Of a stretch of DNA of 61,003 bases, positions 9,577 through 17,986 are shown piece by piece (position 1 is the stretch's first letter; each line of letters opens with the position of its first letter). The DNA lies in the NCBI RefSeq assembly GCF_003122325.1, contig NZ_QFBC01000024.1:1-61003 (forward strand). Reading direction: 5' to 3'. Both the position numbers and the translations under genes were made by a program. The notes below the pieces were generated by a model. The model ran no database searches and had not been told where the DNA came from. It worked only from the letters and a program-made list of their open reading frames with translations. The DNA is from Rhizobium album. GTDB taxonomy: Bacteria; Pseudomonadota; Alphaproteobacteria; Rhizobiales; Rhizobiaceae.

Positions 9577-10005
9577 ATGAGCGAAGACAAAGCCACTGTC
9601 GAAGTGAACGGACGGCCCGATAAGCGGAACCCGCTTTGGCGGCTGATCCGGCATATCGCCCGCGCGCTCCCTGCCCTCGTGCTAGGCATCCTCGGGGGCA
9701 TCCTCCATCTTATTTGGCACCTCGCCTATTCGCTGCTTTGCCTGTTTCGCCCGGTCGTCAACGTGCTGATGCTCGGCGGCCTCATCATGCCGCTGGTGGC
9801 GTTCGTCGCCTTCGTAAAGCCCGAGGCTGCCAACGGGACGCCGTTCTGGGTTTTCCTCCTGATGGCCGCAGGCTTCGTCAGCGTCTCCATGGGCTATTCG
9901 AAATTTGTCGACTGGATTGCGCCGCCTGGCACGGAAGACCACGCCGGTATCGCCGTACCGATTGGCGCTGATCCCTGCAGCGCCATTACGGCCTGCCCAC
10001 TTTGA
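9577..10005 (+). CDS. Small membrane protein of unknown function next to a conjugation remnant
   Basis: I choose the ATG at 9577 (MSEDKATVEVNG...) because the preceding part of the longer frame from 9451 has no compositional sense. The product would be 142 aa with a basic N-terminus (KRNPLWRLIRHIARALP) and two to three hydrophobic segments (residues about 28-50, 55-75 and 83-100). The gene is convergent with the TraG remnant and overlaps its end by 20 bases. The location beside traG suggests an accessory conjugation or plasmid gene, but no family is recognised. Confidence 0.5.
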   Translation: MSEDKATVEVNGRPDKRNPLWRLIRHIARALPALVLGILGGILHLIWHLAYSLLCLFRPVVNVLMLGGLIMPLVAFVAFVKPEAANGTPFWVFLLMAAGFVSVSMGYSKFVDWIAPPGTEDHAGIAVPIGADPCSAITACPL

Positions 10006-10490
10006 CGAACCGATTGACCTCAGCTGCGGCATCCATCTCCTTGCGCCTAAAATAGATCGTCCGTCCGCAGCGGATCGGGCGATGCCCCTGCACAATGATG
10101 ATCTGCTCGTCCTTGCGCATCGACTGCGTGATTTCGTGCGGCATGATCAGCGGCCGACGCTGGAAGTTGACGCTCTCCGATTTCCGCGACGCGCTGTTTT
10201 TCGTATCCCAGCCGATATTGCGCGAGCTGCCCTTCACCTCGACGGTCATTTCCCCGCATTGCGCCGAGACATTGCGCGCCGTGTCGAGCGCCTTGATCGC
10301 GGCGTAGCTCGCAAAGGCGCAGCCGTCGATCCATGACACTGCGCCGTCCTTCCCGAAATGCCGTTCCAGTTGGCCGACCGACTGGTACATCAGCATCATG
10401 CTGATGCCATACTGGCGGCCACGGTAGCGTGCCTCTTCCAGTACGCGCATATAGCCGAGGAGGTCCACTTCATCGAGCATGAACAGGGCT
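9986..10490 (-). pseudogene. TraG/VirD4-type conjugal coupling protein, C-terminal remnant
   Basis: The minus strand encodes ALFMLDEVDLLGYMRVLEE, containing the Walker B of coupling ATPases (LFMLDEV). YGISMMLMYQSVGQLERHFG, DTARNVSAQCGEMTVEVKGS and a C-terminal end at 9986 follow. Coupling proteins bring relaxase-bound DNA to the type IV secretion channel; full-length ones are about 600-700 aa and this piece keeps only about 165. The frame runs a few codons past 10490, but those bases belong to a sugar ABC permease gene on the other strand, so the junction is near 10485-10490. It shows that conjugative plasmid DNA has entered this region. Confidence 0.85.
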
Positions 10491-10787
10491 CTCAGCGGCG
10501 CTGTCGCCGGCCTCGTCGGTGCGCTCCTCATCCTCGGCCAGCAATACCGCTTCACCGACGGCGCCCTGCTTGCGCCCGGCTATACCTGGTCGGGGCTGAT
10601 GGCGGCCGTGCTCGCCATGGCGAGCCCGGTCGCGACCGTCGTCGTCTCCGTCTTCTTTGCGGCCTTGCAGGTGGGCGGTTTCGCCATGGAGCGGACGCTC
10701 GGTCTGCCCGCCGTTCTCACCTGGGTTCTGCAGGCCTTGATCATCCTCTGCCTTTCCGCCCGCCCGATTCTCTTCAGGAGGCGATAG
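10484..10787 (+). pseudogene. Sugar/nucleoside-type ABC transporter permease, C-terminal remnant
   Basis: Starting inside the TraG junction, the plus strand encodes ALSGAVAGLVGALLILG, APGYTWSGLMAAVLAMASP and VLTWVLQALIILCL. This is the C-terminal third of a BPD_transp_2 permease of the BmpB/YufP type, which carries nucleosides or simple sugars. The N-terminal two thirds have been replaced by traG sequence in reverse. It ends 3 bases before the next permease gene, the usual spacing of a permease pair. Confidence 0.8.
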
Positions 10788-10790
10788 AGA

Positions 10791-11684
10791 TGATCGACAT
10801 GCTTCTCTCGCAGGTTCTCGATCTGATGATGCCGGTGCTGCTTGCTGCCATGGCCGGCGCCCTGTGCGAGCGCGCCGGGGTGTTCAACATCGCGCTGGAA
10901 GGCAAGATGCTGGTCGGCGCCTTCGTGGCCGTTGCCGCCAGCATCGCCTTCGGTTCGCCGGTGCTGGCCGTGCTGGCCGCCGTCGTCTGCACGGCGATCT
11001 TCGCCTTGCCGCTGGCGCTGGGCGGCGCGCGGTTCGGTGGCGATCCCATCGTCATCGGCATCGGGCTGAACCTGCTTGCCTCGGGGCTGACCACCTATCT
11101 GCTGAGCGCTCTTCGGCGTCACCGGCACGCTGGTCGATCCGGCTGTCACCGCCCTGCCGCGCTTCGGCCTTGCAGCGCTTGCCGATATTCCCGTGCTCGG
11201 CGCGATCCTCGGCGGCCATAACGCGCTTGTCTATCTGTCGTGGCTGCTGGTGATCGCCATCCATGTCTACCTGTTCCGCACACGCTGGGGCCTGCGCCTG
11301 CGCGGCATCGGCGAGGTTCCCTCCGCCGCTGCCGCGATGGGGGCGAATGTCAGCCGCTACCAGACGGCGGTCGTCATCCTGGCCGGCGGTCTCTGCGGGC
11401 TGGCCGGGGCCGTGCTGGCGCTCGGTTCCGTGGCGCTGTTTGCCGAAAACATGACGGCCGGGCGCGGATGGATTGCCGTGGTCGCCGTGATGCTCGGGCG
11501 CGCCCATCCGTTCGGCATTGCGCTTGCCTGCCTCGGTTTCGGCCTTGCCGATGCCGTCGGCCTGCGGCTTCAGGGGCAGGGACTGCCCAACCAGATCACC
11601 GACATCGCGCCCTACGCCATAACGTTGCTCGCCATGATCGGCCTCGGCCTGCGCGGAGCGGCGAAAAAACTGAGGAATGCTTGA
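10791..11684 (+). pseudogene. Sugar/nucleoside-type ABC transporter permease, frameshifted
   Basis: The ATG at 10791 follows an AGGAGGCGATAG ribosome site. The first frame encodes MLLSQVLDLMMPVLLAAMAG, ERAGVFNIALEGKMLVGAF and DPIVIGIGLNLLASGL, the N-terminal half of the second BmpB-type permease. A single-base indel near 11107 shifts the frame. The restored frame reads LFGVTGTLVDPAVTALPRFG and continues to the stop at 11684 (QGLPNQITDIAPYAITLLAM). Without the shift the protein would be about 297 aa, the normal length. With its partner truncated and no ATPase or binding protein nearby, the transporter is dead. Confidence 0.85.
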
Positions 11685-11694
11685 GGAGGAAAGA

Positions 11695-12587
11695 ATGAGC
11701 AAGACAATCTACGTGGCAGGCTCCTTCGATACGAAGGGGGACGAACTGCGCTATGTCGCGCGGCTAATCCGGGAGCAGGGCTTGGCGGCAACGCTTGTCG
11801 ACCTGTCGACGGCGACGCCGGCTGGGGATGCGGATATCGATGCGAAGGCCGTCGCGGGTTTCCATCCAGGCGGCGTCGCGGCCGTGTTTACCGGTGATCG
11901 CGGTTCCGCGGTCTCCGCCATGGGGCTGGCGTTCGAACGATTCATCCTCTCGCGCGGCGATGTCGGCGGCATGATCGGTCTCGGCGGCTCCGGCGGCACG
12001 GCGATGGTTACGCAGGCGATGCGCGTCCTGCCGGTCGGTACCGCACACGCCGGTTCTGGCCGGCGTGAACGGGACGGATCCCTTTTGCAATTTCGACCGC
12101 TTTCTCGATGAGCTGAAGGCGGTCGGCTTTGCCGGCATCCAGAATTTTCCGACGGTCGGCCTGATCGACGGCACGTTTCGCGCCAATCTGGAGGAAACCG
12201 GCATGGGCTACGGCCTCGAAGTCGATCTCGTCCGGCTGGCGCGCGCCAAGGATATGCTGACCACGCCTTATGTCTTCTCGGTCGAGGATGCGCGCGCAAT
12301 GACCGAGGCCGGCGCCGATATCGTTGTCGCCCATATGGAACTGACGACAGGCGGATCGATCGGGGCGGACACGGCGCTGACGCCACGGCCGCCCATGGCG
12401 TCAATCCCGATATCATCGTCCTGTGCCATGGCGGCCCCATCGCTGAGCTGGAGGATGCCCGCTTCATCCTGGAACGGTGCCCGGGCTGCCACGGCTTCTA
12501 CGGCGCCTCCAGCATGGAACGCCTTCCCGTCGAAAAGGCCCTCGTCGACCAGACGAAGGCATTCAAGAATCTTGTCATCCAGCATTA
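11695..12587 (+). pseudogene. Tm-1-like (UPF0261) protein fused to a PEP-hydrolase-like TIM-barrel fragment
   Basis: After an AGGAGGAA ribosome site, the ATG at 11695 opens a Tm-1-like ATP-binding domain (IYVAGSFDTKGDEL..., FTGDRG..., [12 protein letters not shown]). Near 12040 it changes frame and content to a phosphoenolpyruvate-hydrolase-like TIM barrel: [43 protein letters not shown] second indel/deletion near 12385 precedes [18 protein letters not shown] and [19 protein letters not shown] to the stop at 12587. The two families are commonly neighbours or fused, so an internal deletion within one pair is the simplest explanation. Non-functional. Confidence 0.75.
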
Positions 12588-12597
12588 GGAGAAGAAT

Positions 12598-13033
12598 GTG
12601 GCCAAGGCTTATGCAAGTGCAGTCCTCGACGCGCCGATCGAAACCGTCTGGAAGATGGTCCGCGATTTCAATGGCCTGCCGAACTGGCATCCGGCAATCG
12701 CCAGAAGCGAGATCGAAGATGGCTTGAGCGGCAGCGATGTCGGTTGCATCCGCTCGTTTTACCTGACCGACGGCGCCCATGTGCGCGAGCAGCTTCTTTC
12801 GCTCAGCGATAGCGATCACGCGCTGACCTACAGTTTCGTGAAGCCGCTTTCCCCGTGACGAATTACATCGCCGGCATAAGGCTGCTTCCGGTCACGGACG
12901 GAAACCGGACCTTCGCCGAATGGACCGCGACCTTCGACGAGGAGCCGGCGGATTCCGGAAAATATGTGGAGATCATCTCGGACGCATGTCTTCGCTGCCG
13001 GCTGGGCAGCGCTCCAGAAGAAGGTAGCCGGGT
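12598..13033 (+). pseudogene. SRPBCC (START/Bet v1-like) family protein, frameshifted
   Basis: A GTG at 12598, after AGGAGAAGAAT, starts [20 protein letters not shown] and [12 protein letters not shown], the classic N-terminus of small SRPBCC ligand-binding proteins of about 140-150 aa. A one-base deletion near 12855 (SFVKPLSP, then VTNYIAGIRLLPV in the next frame) and a second shift near 12985 (then THVFAAGWAALQKKVAG and a stop at 13033) interrupt it. The sequence is otherwise complete in order and length, so inactivation looks recent. Confidence 0.8.
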
Positions 13034-13163
13034 AAATTCGGCTGCATGAGTGCCAGTTGATCGGGTGTAAACACGCCTCCGCTTTCTCAAAGCGATTGGG
13101 CCGAAATGCGAGGCTGAGCGCGGGTCGTAGGTTCAGATCCGTTCAAGAGCTTTGCGCAATACG

Positions 13164-14084
13164 TCACGGGGCGCGCATGAAGACGGAGACCGCAGCGGCA
13201 AACCTTCCGAGTTCGGCCGCATACGGCGAGCTTCGCCGCCAGAGCCCGAAGATTTGCCGGCCGACTGGTCGGTTCAGGATCTCGACCAGAGCCAGCTTGC
13301 CGCCGGCCGTCAGCTCGCCGCAGGTGAAGGCGGGCACCAGGCAGGCATAGCCGTGGGTGGAGACGAGGCGCACGCGCGTTTCGATGCTCAGCCCGTGGGA
13401 GCGGAAGATCCGCATGCCGGCGCGATGCGCGCCCTGCGGCGCCGTTTCGGTCGGGAAATCGTCCTCGCTCAGCGGCAGGAGGTCGAGACCCGCCAGCCGC
13501 TCTGGCTCGATCGGCCCGCCAGCGGCGAGCGGGTTGTCGGCGCGGGCGAGCAGGCAGAAAGGCTCGCTCAAGAGCTCCGCCCGGTCGAAGGCCTCGTCGG
13601 CATGGGGGCAGGCGGTGATCACCAGGTCGATCTCGCCGTCCCTGAGCCGCCGGCTCAACCCCTCGTGTTTTCCTTCCATTAGCGCCAGTTCGAGGCGCGG
13701 GTGCCAATCCCGCGCCAGCGAGACGACATGCGGCATGAGGAAGGGCCCAACCGTCGAGATGACGCCGACCCTGAGCCGCCCGCCGAAGGGCCCTGCTCGC
13801 CGGTCGGCCGCATGGCCCATGTCGGCGGCGTGTCGCAGGAAGCCCGCGACGTGGCGCAGCATCTCTCGCCCGGCCTCGGTCGGCATCACATTGCGCGCGC
13901 CCCGCTCGAAGATGGTGACGCCAAGCACGGCCTCCACCTTGCGCACCTGATGCGAGAGGCCAGACACGCTGATGCCCATCTCCTCGGCCGCCGGGCGAAA
14001 GCCGCCGCAACGGTCCACGGCCGCCACCAGCATCAGGTCGCGGATGGAAAGGGAAGCCAGCCTGTTCGAAATCTCTTCGCGCAT
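13164..14084 (-). CDS. LysR family transcriptional regulator
   Basis: This 306-aa protein has an N-terminal LysR winged helix (about residues 14-75: LMLVAAVDRCGGFRPAAEEM, SGLSHQVRKVEAVLGVTIFERG) and a periplasmic-binding-protein-like ligand domain (LRVGVISTVGPFLMPHV..., EGLSRRLRDGEIDLVI...). It is divergent from the FecBCD/phn operon and separated from it by about 85 bases carrying a perfect inverted repeat, so it is the obvious local regulator. LysR regulators usually need a small co-inducer; the ligand here may be the compound imported by the operon. This is unusual because phn operons are normally controlled by PhoB or PhnF. Confidence 0.9.
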   Translation of the reverse strand: MREEISNRLASLSIRDLMLVAAVDRCGGFRPAAEEMGISVSGLSHQVRKVEAVLGVTIFERGARNVMPTEAGREMLRHVAGFLRHAADMGHAADRRAGPFGGRLRVGVISTVGPFLMPHVVSLARDWHPRLELALMEGKHEGLSRRLRDGEIDLVITACPHADEAFDRAELLSEPFCLLARADNPLAAGGPIEPERLAGLDLLPLSEDDFPTETAPQGAHRAGMRIFRSHGLSIETRVRLVSTHGYACLVPAFTCGELTAGGKLALVEILNRPVGRQIFGLWRRSSPYAAELGRFAAAVSVFMRAP

Positions 14085-14122
14085 TGTCCGATTTGTTCGT
14101 CTTGATACGACCCCATCCCCTC

Positions 14123-14160
14123 TATACTAAAAACATGAATTTAAAACTCATAAATTCATG
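14123..14160 (+). promoter_or_regulatory. Promoter and perfect inverted repeat in the lysR-fecB intergenic region
   Basis: A -10-like TATACT lies at 14123-14128. Just downstream, CATGAATTTA (14134-14143) and TAAATTCATG (14151-14160) form a perfect 10-bp inverted repeat with a 7-base spacer. The dyad is AT-rich in very GC-rich surroundings, as expected for a protein-binding site. The LysR regulator encoded next door is the natural candidate to bind it. It lies just before the chosen start of the transporter operon. Confidence 0.6.
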
Positions 14161-14169
14161 AGGATGCCG

Positions 14170-15267
14170 ATGGCCCCGAGATTCCGCCTGCCCGCCGCCC
14201 TTCTGCTGCTCGCGCTTGCCCCGCCGCCGCTGCTCGCCGACCCCGTCGCCTTCAAGGACGTGACGGGCGCGGAGGTGACGCTGCCGGGGCCGGCGAAACG
14301 CATCGTCACCCTGCCGCAGCCGGCCGCCGCGACCGTCATCGCCGTCGACGGCACCTCCGAGCACCTGGTCGGGATGAATCCCGGCTCGCGGAAAGCCTTC
14401 GAGAGCGGCCTGCTGAAGAAGATGTTCCCGGACGCCGCGTCGATCGAGAGCGGCATCGTCGCGGAGGGCGGCAACGGCTGGATGCCGAATGTCGAGGCCA
14501 TCGCCGCGCTGAAGCCGGACCTCGTCATCCAGTGGGGCGGACGCGGCGACGAGCTGGTCGCGCCGCTGCGCAATGCCGGCATTCCGGTCGCGCTGATGGT
14601 CGGCGGCGGTAACGGCGGCACGGAGGAACTGGCGCGCGAGAACATCCGCCTCGTCGCACACATCCTCGGCAAGCAGGACAAGGCCGAGGCGCTGTTCAAG
14701 TGGCGCGACGAGGTGATCGACGGGATCAAGGCGACGCTCGCCGCCCATCCCGGGGCCGTGAAGCCGAAGATCCTGCACCTGCGCTCCTCCAAGGGCAAGT
14801 TCACGGCGACCGGCGAGAAGAGCTACCAGAACTTCTTCATCACACTGGTGGGCGGTGAGAATGTCGGCGCGGGGCTCGGCGTCCAGGCCGAGGTGAACGC
14901 CGAGCAGATCGCCGCCTGGAACCCGGACCTGATCATGCTGACGGCGCACGAGGCCGATGCCGGCCGCGAGACGATCCTGGAGGATGAGGTGCTGTCGCAG
15001 ACGGCGGCGGCGAAGGCCGGCCGCGTCTACAAGACGCCGAACGGCGGCTATGTCTGGGACAGCGCGAGCCACGAGAGCCCCTTCACCTGGATGTGGCTCG
15101 CCAACCTCGCCCATCCCGACCTCTTCCACTTCGACCTGCGCGCCGAGGTGAAGAGCGGCTTCGAGCGGCTCTACAATTACACGCCGAGCAAGGAGGAGAT
15201 CGACGCCGTGCTCAAGCTCGACCTCAACGCCGCCGCTGCCGGCTACGGGCAGTTCGCCCGCAAATGA
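14170..15267 (+). CDS. FecB/BtuF-type ABC transporter substrate-binding protein
   Basis: Three ATGs open the frame (14158, 14164, 14170). I prefer 14170 because GAGG at 14160-14163 is at the right distance and the product then begins with a clean signal peptide (MAPRFRLPAALLLLALAPPP..., cleavage after LLA). The mature part has the cluster-A-type binding-protein fold (Peripla_BP_2): VTGAEVTLPGPAKRIVTLP, NVEAIAALKPDLVIQWGG, and AAKAGRVYKTPNGGYVWD near the end. This class binds siderophores, haem, cobalamin or oxyanions such as molybdate. It is the first gene of an ATGA-coupled run that ends in phnL, implying that its ligand is relevant to C-P lyase. Confidence 0.88.
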   Translation: MAPRFRLPAALLLLALAPPPLLADPVAFKDVTGAEVTLPGPAKRIVTLPQPAAATVIAVDGTSEHLVGMNPGSRKAFESGLLKKMFPDAASIESGIVAEGGNGWMPNVEAIAALKPDLVIQWGGRGDELVAPLRNAGIPVALMVGGGNGGTEELARENIRLVAHILGKQDKAEALFKWRDEVIDGIKATLAAHPGAVKPKILHLRSSKGKFTATGEKSYQNFFITLVGGENVGAGLGVQAEVNAEQIAAWNPDLIMLTAHEADAGRETILEDEVLSQTAAAKAGRVYKTPNGGYVWDSASHESPFTWMWLANLAHPDLFHFDLRAEVKSGFERLYNYTPSKEEIDAVLKLDLNAAAAGYGQFARK

Positions 15268-16280
15268 CGCCCGTCCCGGCCGCCTTCCACTGGCTATCGC
15301 TTCTCGCCCTGCTCGTGGCGGCGGCCTTCGCTTCTGCTACCGTCGGCCGGTTCCATATCCCGCTCGCCGACGTGTGGCAGATCCTCGGCCGCTGGCTGAC
15401 AGGCGCGCTCTCGCCGGAGACGATGGAGGAGCGCATCCTCGTCAACGTGCGCCTGCCGCGCATCCTGCTCGCGGCGATCGTCGGGGCGGGGCTCGCGCTC
15501 TGCGGAGCGGCACTGCAGGCGCTGTTCCGCAATCCGCTCGTCTCGCCGCGCGTGCTCGGCCTCTCCTCGGGCGCCGCGCTCGGCGGTGCGCTCACCCTGC
15601 TGGTCGGCGGCGGCGCCGTGATGCTTTTTGCGGCCACCTTCGCCTCGGCGCTGGCAGCGCTGGTACTGGTGGCGGCGATCTCGCATGTGGCGGGGCGTAC
15701 GATCCTCACCATCGTGCTCGCCGGCATCGTCATCGATGCGCTCTTTTCCGCGATGATCTCGCTCACCCAGTATGTCGCCGATCCGGAGACCTCGCTTCCG
15801 GCCATCGTCTTCTGGCTGATGGGCAGCTTCTCCTCCTCGAGCTGGGAGAAGGTCGCCCGGCACGGGCCGATCGTGCTCCTCGCTATCGCCGTGCTTTACC
15901 GCCTGCGCTTCCGCATCGCCGTGCTGTCGATGGGCGAGGAGGAGGCGCGCTCCTTCGGGGTCAACGTGCAGGTCTCGCGCTGGCTGGTCTTCACGGTCAT
16001 CTCGGTCATCGTCGGCGGCTGCGTGGCGGTCTCCGGCGTCATCGGCTGGGTCGGCCTCGTCGTTCCCCATGCCGCGCGCCTGCTGGTGGGGGAGGGGCAC
16101 CGCCGCTTCCATGGCACCGCGGCGCTGCTCGGGGCCGCCTTCCTGGTGGCGGTCGACACGCTCGCCCGCACGGTGACCAGCGCGGAACTGCCGCTCGGCA
16201 TCCTGACCGCCGTCATCGGCGCGCCGGTCTTCATCTACCTGCTCTGCACGCGCCGGACGCGGGGAGGGCCGGTGCGATGA
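15264..16280 (+). CDS. FecCD-family ABC transporter permease
   Basis: The ATG at 15264 overlaps the upstream stop (ATGA). The 338-aa product is a highly hydrophobic FecCD/BtuC-type permease with about nine to ten transmembrane helices. Family marks include VRLPRILLAAIVGAGLALCG, ALFRNPLVSPRVLGLSSGAA, GVIGWVGLVVPHAARLLVG and ELPLGILTAVIGAPVFIYLL. One permease gene suggests a homodimeric channel as in BtuC2D2. Together with its neighbours it forms a full importer of the siderophore/vitamin/molybdate class rather than the PhnCDE phosphonate importer expected in front of phn genes. Confidence 0.93.
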   Translation: MTPVPAAFHWLSLLALLVAAAFASATVGRFHIPLADVWQILGRWLTGALSPETMEERILVNVRLPRILLAAIVGAGLALCGAALQALFRNPLVSPRVLGLSSGAALGGALTLLVGGGAVMLFAATFASALAALVLVAAISHVAGRTILTIVLAGIVIDALFSAMISLTQYVADPETSLPAIVFWLMGSFSSSSWEKVARHGPIVLLAIAVLYRLRFRIAVLSMGEEEARSFGVNVQVSRWLVFTVISVIVGGCVAVSGVIGWVGLVVPHAARLLVGEGHRRFHGTAALLGAAFLVAVDTLARTVTSAELPLGILTAVIGAPVFIYLLCTRRTRGGPVR

Positions 16281-17023
16281 TCGCGCTCGAAAACGCCGGC
16301 CTGAGACGCGGCGACCGCTGGATCTTCCGCCATGTCGGCTTCGACCTGCCCGAGGGCGAGGTGCTGGCGATCCTCGGCCGCAACGGCCGGGGCAAGACGA
16401 CGCTGCTGCGCACGCTGCTCGGCTCGCTGCCCCTGACCGAGGGCGCGCGCAGCGTGCCGCCCGTGGTCGGCTACGTGCCGCAATCGCAGAACGGCGGCGA
16501 GGAGCACCGCTGCCTCGACATCGTGACGATGGGCCGCGCCGGGCGGCTCGGGCTCTTCGGCCTGCCGGGCCGGGCGGACGAGGCGGCGGCACTCGCGGCG
16601 CTGGCGACCGTCGGCGCTGAGCATTTCGCCGAGCGGCTCTTCGGCCGCCTCTCCGGCGGCGAGCGGCAGATCGTGCTTCTGGCGCGCGCGCTCGCCACCG
16701 AGGCGAAGGTTCTGGTGCTGGACGAGCCGGCCGCCTCGCTGGACCTCGCCAACCAGGACCTGCTGCTCGGCGTGCTGATGCGCCTGCGTGAGGCGCGCAG
16801 CCACACCATCGTCTTCACCACCCATCACCCGCAGCATGGCCTGTTCCTCGCCGACCGGGCGCTGATGATGCATGCGAGCGACGAGGTCCGCTACGGCCGC
16901 GCCGCGGAGGTGATGACCGACGCGGAGCTCGCCCGTCTCTACGGCGTGCCCTTCGCCCGCCACACCGCTGGCCCCGGCCGGCCCGACGTCGTCTCCCCGA
17001 TCTTCGGGGCGGCGATCCCATGA
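16277..17023 (+). CDS. FecE/BtuD-type ABC transporter ATP-binding protein
   Basis: The ATG at 16277 overlaps the permease stop. The 248-aa protein has Walker A GRNGRGKTT (about residues 34-42), Q-loop VGYVPQSQ, signature LSGGERQIVLLARAL, Walker B VLVLDEPAASLD and switch His in FTTHHPQHG. It energises the importer encoded by the two preceding genes. All motifs are intact. The stop overlaps an ATG (17020), but the ribosome site GGAG for the next protein lies a little further downstream. Confidence 0.93.
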   Translation: MIALENAGLRRGDRWIFRHVGFDLPEGEVLAILGRNGRGKTTLLRTLLGSLPLTEGARSVPPVVGYVPQSQNGGEEHRCLDIVTMGRAGRLGLFGLPGRADEAAALAALATVGAEHFAERLFGRLSGGERQIVLLARALATEAKVLVLDEPAASLDLANQDLLLGVLMRLREARSHTIVFTTHHPQHGLFLADRALMMHASDEVRYGRAAEVMTDAELARLYGVPFARHTAGPGRPDVVSPIFGAAIP

Positions 17024-17043
17024 CCGAAAGACAGGAGTTTCCC

Positions 17044-17559
17044 ATGGACACGATCACCTATCTCGAAAACGGCGAAGCCTTCACCGTCAGCTTCGCGGAA
17101 CTTTTGAAATACCACGGTACCGGCTTTCCCGGCGGCGTGGCGCACGGTCTGAAGGTGATGCAGCGCGCCTTCCCGCTGCTCGACGAGGGCCGGCCGATCG
17201 AGCGCCGCGAGGTGCGCATCGATACCGCCTTCCCCGGCCCCGGCGGTCGCGACGCCATCGAATTCGTCACCCGCGCGCTGAGCGAGGGCCGCTATCATGT
17301 CGACCGGGCATTGGGCGGCGAGGGCATCGAGGAGAGCCCGAAGGGAAAGTACTATTTCCGCTTCACCTATCGCGGCACGGTGGTGGAGGTGACGATCCGC
17401 CCCGGCCATGTCCGCCCGGACTTCATTGCGCTCGCCCGCAAGGAGGGCCGCACCGCCGAGGAGGAGGTCGAGCTCGCCGCGCTGAAGCGGGAAATGGGCG
17501 ACCGCCTCGTGCCGCTCACCCCCGAGACGGTCTATGACGCCAAGGTCAGCCGTGCCTGA
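17044..17559 (+). CDS. Uncharacterised 171-aa protein between the ABC importer and phnG (possibly FmdE-like)
   Basis: I choose ATG 17044 because GGAG at 17034-17037 gives a proper ribosome site; the overlapping ATG at 17020 has none. The protein begins MDTITYLENGEAF and has the block LLKYHGTGFPGGVAHGLKVM followed by AFPGPGGRDAIEFVTRALS. The KYHG...GG...G arrangement recalls the HGH-type N-terminal motif of FmdE-domain proteins, which occur near molybdate/tungstate metabolism, but the cysteines of the usual FmdE zinc ribbon are absent. The position inside the operon, between transporter and C-P lyase genes, implies a role in processing or delivering the imported ligand. Family assignment is tentative. 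Confidence 0.55.
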   Translation: MDTITYLENGEAFTVSFAELLKYHGTGFPGGVAHGLKVMQRAFPLLDEGRPIERREVRIDTAFPGPGGRDAIEFVTRALSEGRYHVDRALGGEGIEESPKGKYYFRFTYRGTVVEVTIRPGHVRPDFIALARKEGRTAEEEVELAALKREMGDRLVPLTPETVYDAKVSRA

Positions 17560-17986
17560 GGCCGAAGACCGCCGCGACTGGATGGGCGTTCTCGCGCGTG
17601 CGCCGCTCGATCTGTTGCGCGCGAGCGTCGAAGGCCGGCGTCCCGAAGCGCGCCGGCTCGTCGGCCCGGAGGTGGGTCGCATCCAGCTCCGGGCGACCGC
17701 GCCGGTGACAGGCACCCCCTTCCATCTCGGCGAGGCGACGGTGACGCGCTGCGTCGTCGAGATCGACGGCCGGCACGGCTATGCGGTGGTGCTGGGCAGC
17801 GATGCCGAGCGGGCGGAGCTCGCCGCCGTCCTCGACGCGCTGCTGCAGGACCCGCATCGCCATGCCACCCTTGCGGCGGAATTGCTGGAGCCGGCCGCGG
17901 CGGCCATCACCGAACGGCGGCGGCGCAAGGCCGGCGCGGCACAGGCGACGGCGGCGCATTTCTTCACCGCGGCGCGGACGCCATGA
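17552..17986 (+). CDS. phnG: C-P lyase subunit PhnG
   Basis: A GTG at 17552, eight bases upstream of the end of the preceding gene, starts a 144-aa protein; an ATG at 17534 would give a longer overlap. The order RRDWMGVLARAPLDLL..., VEGRRPEARRLVGPEVG, FHLGEATVTRCVVEI and the C-terminal AATAAHFFTAART-like end match PhnG. PhnG is part of the PhnGHIJ core, and with PhnI, PhnH and PhnL it transfers the phosphonate to the C1' of ATP ribose, releasing adenine. The length matches the family (about 150 aa). Overlaps on both sides imply translational coupling. Confidence 0.93.
   Translation: MPEAEDRRDWMGVLARAPLDLLRASVEGRRPEARRLVGPEVGRIQLRATAPVTGTPFHLGEATVTRCVVEIDGRHGYAVVLGSDAERAELAAVLDALLQDPHRHATLAAELLEPAAAAITERRRRKAGAAQATAAHFFTAARTP

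Noticed and set aside
13087..14010. 307-aa minus-strand frame overlapping the LysR gene
   Set aside because: Alternative-frame shadow; the LysR frame has complete HTH and ligand-domain patterns.
15374..16276. Long N-terminal extension of the FecE-like frame
   Set aside because: The extension is the permease gene read in another frame; the true start is the ATG at 16277 overlapping the permease stop.
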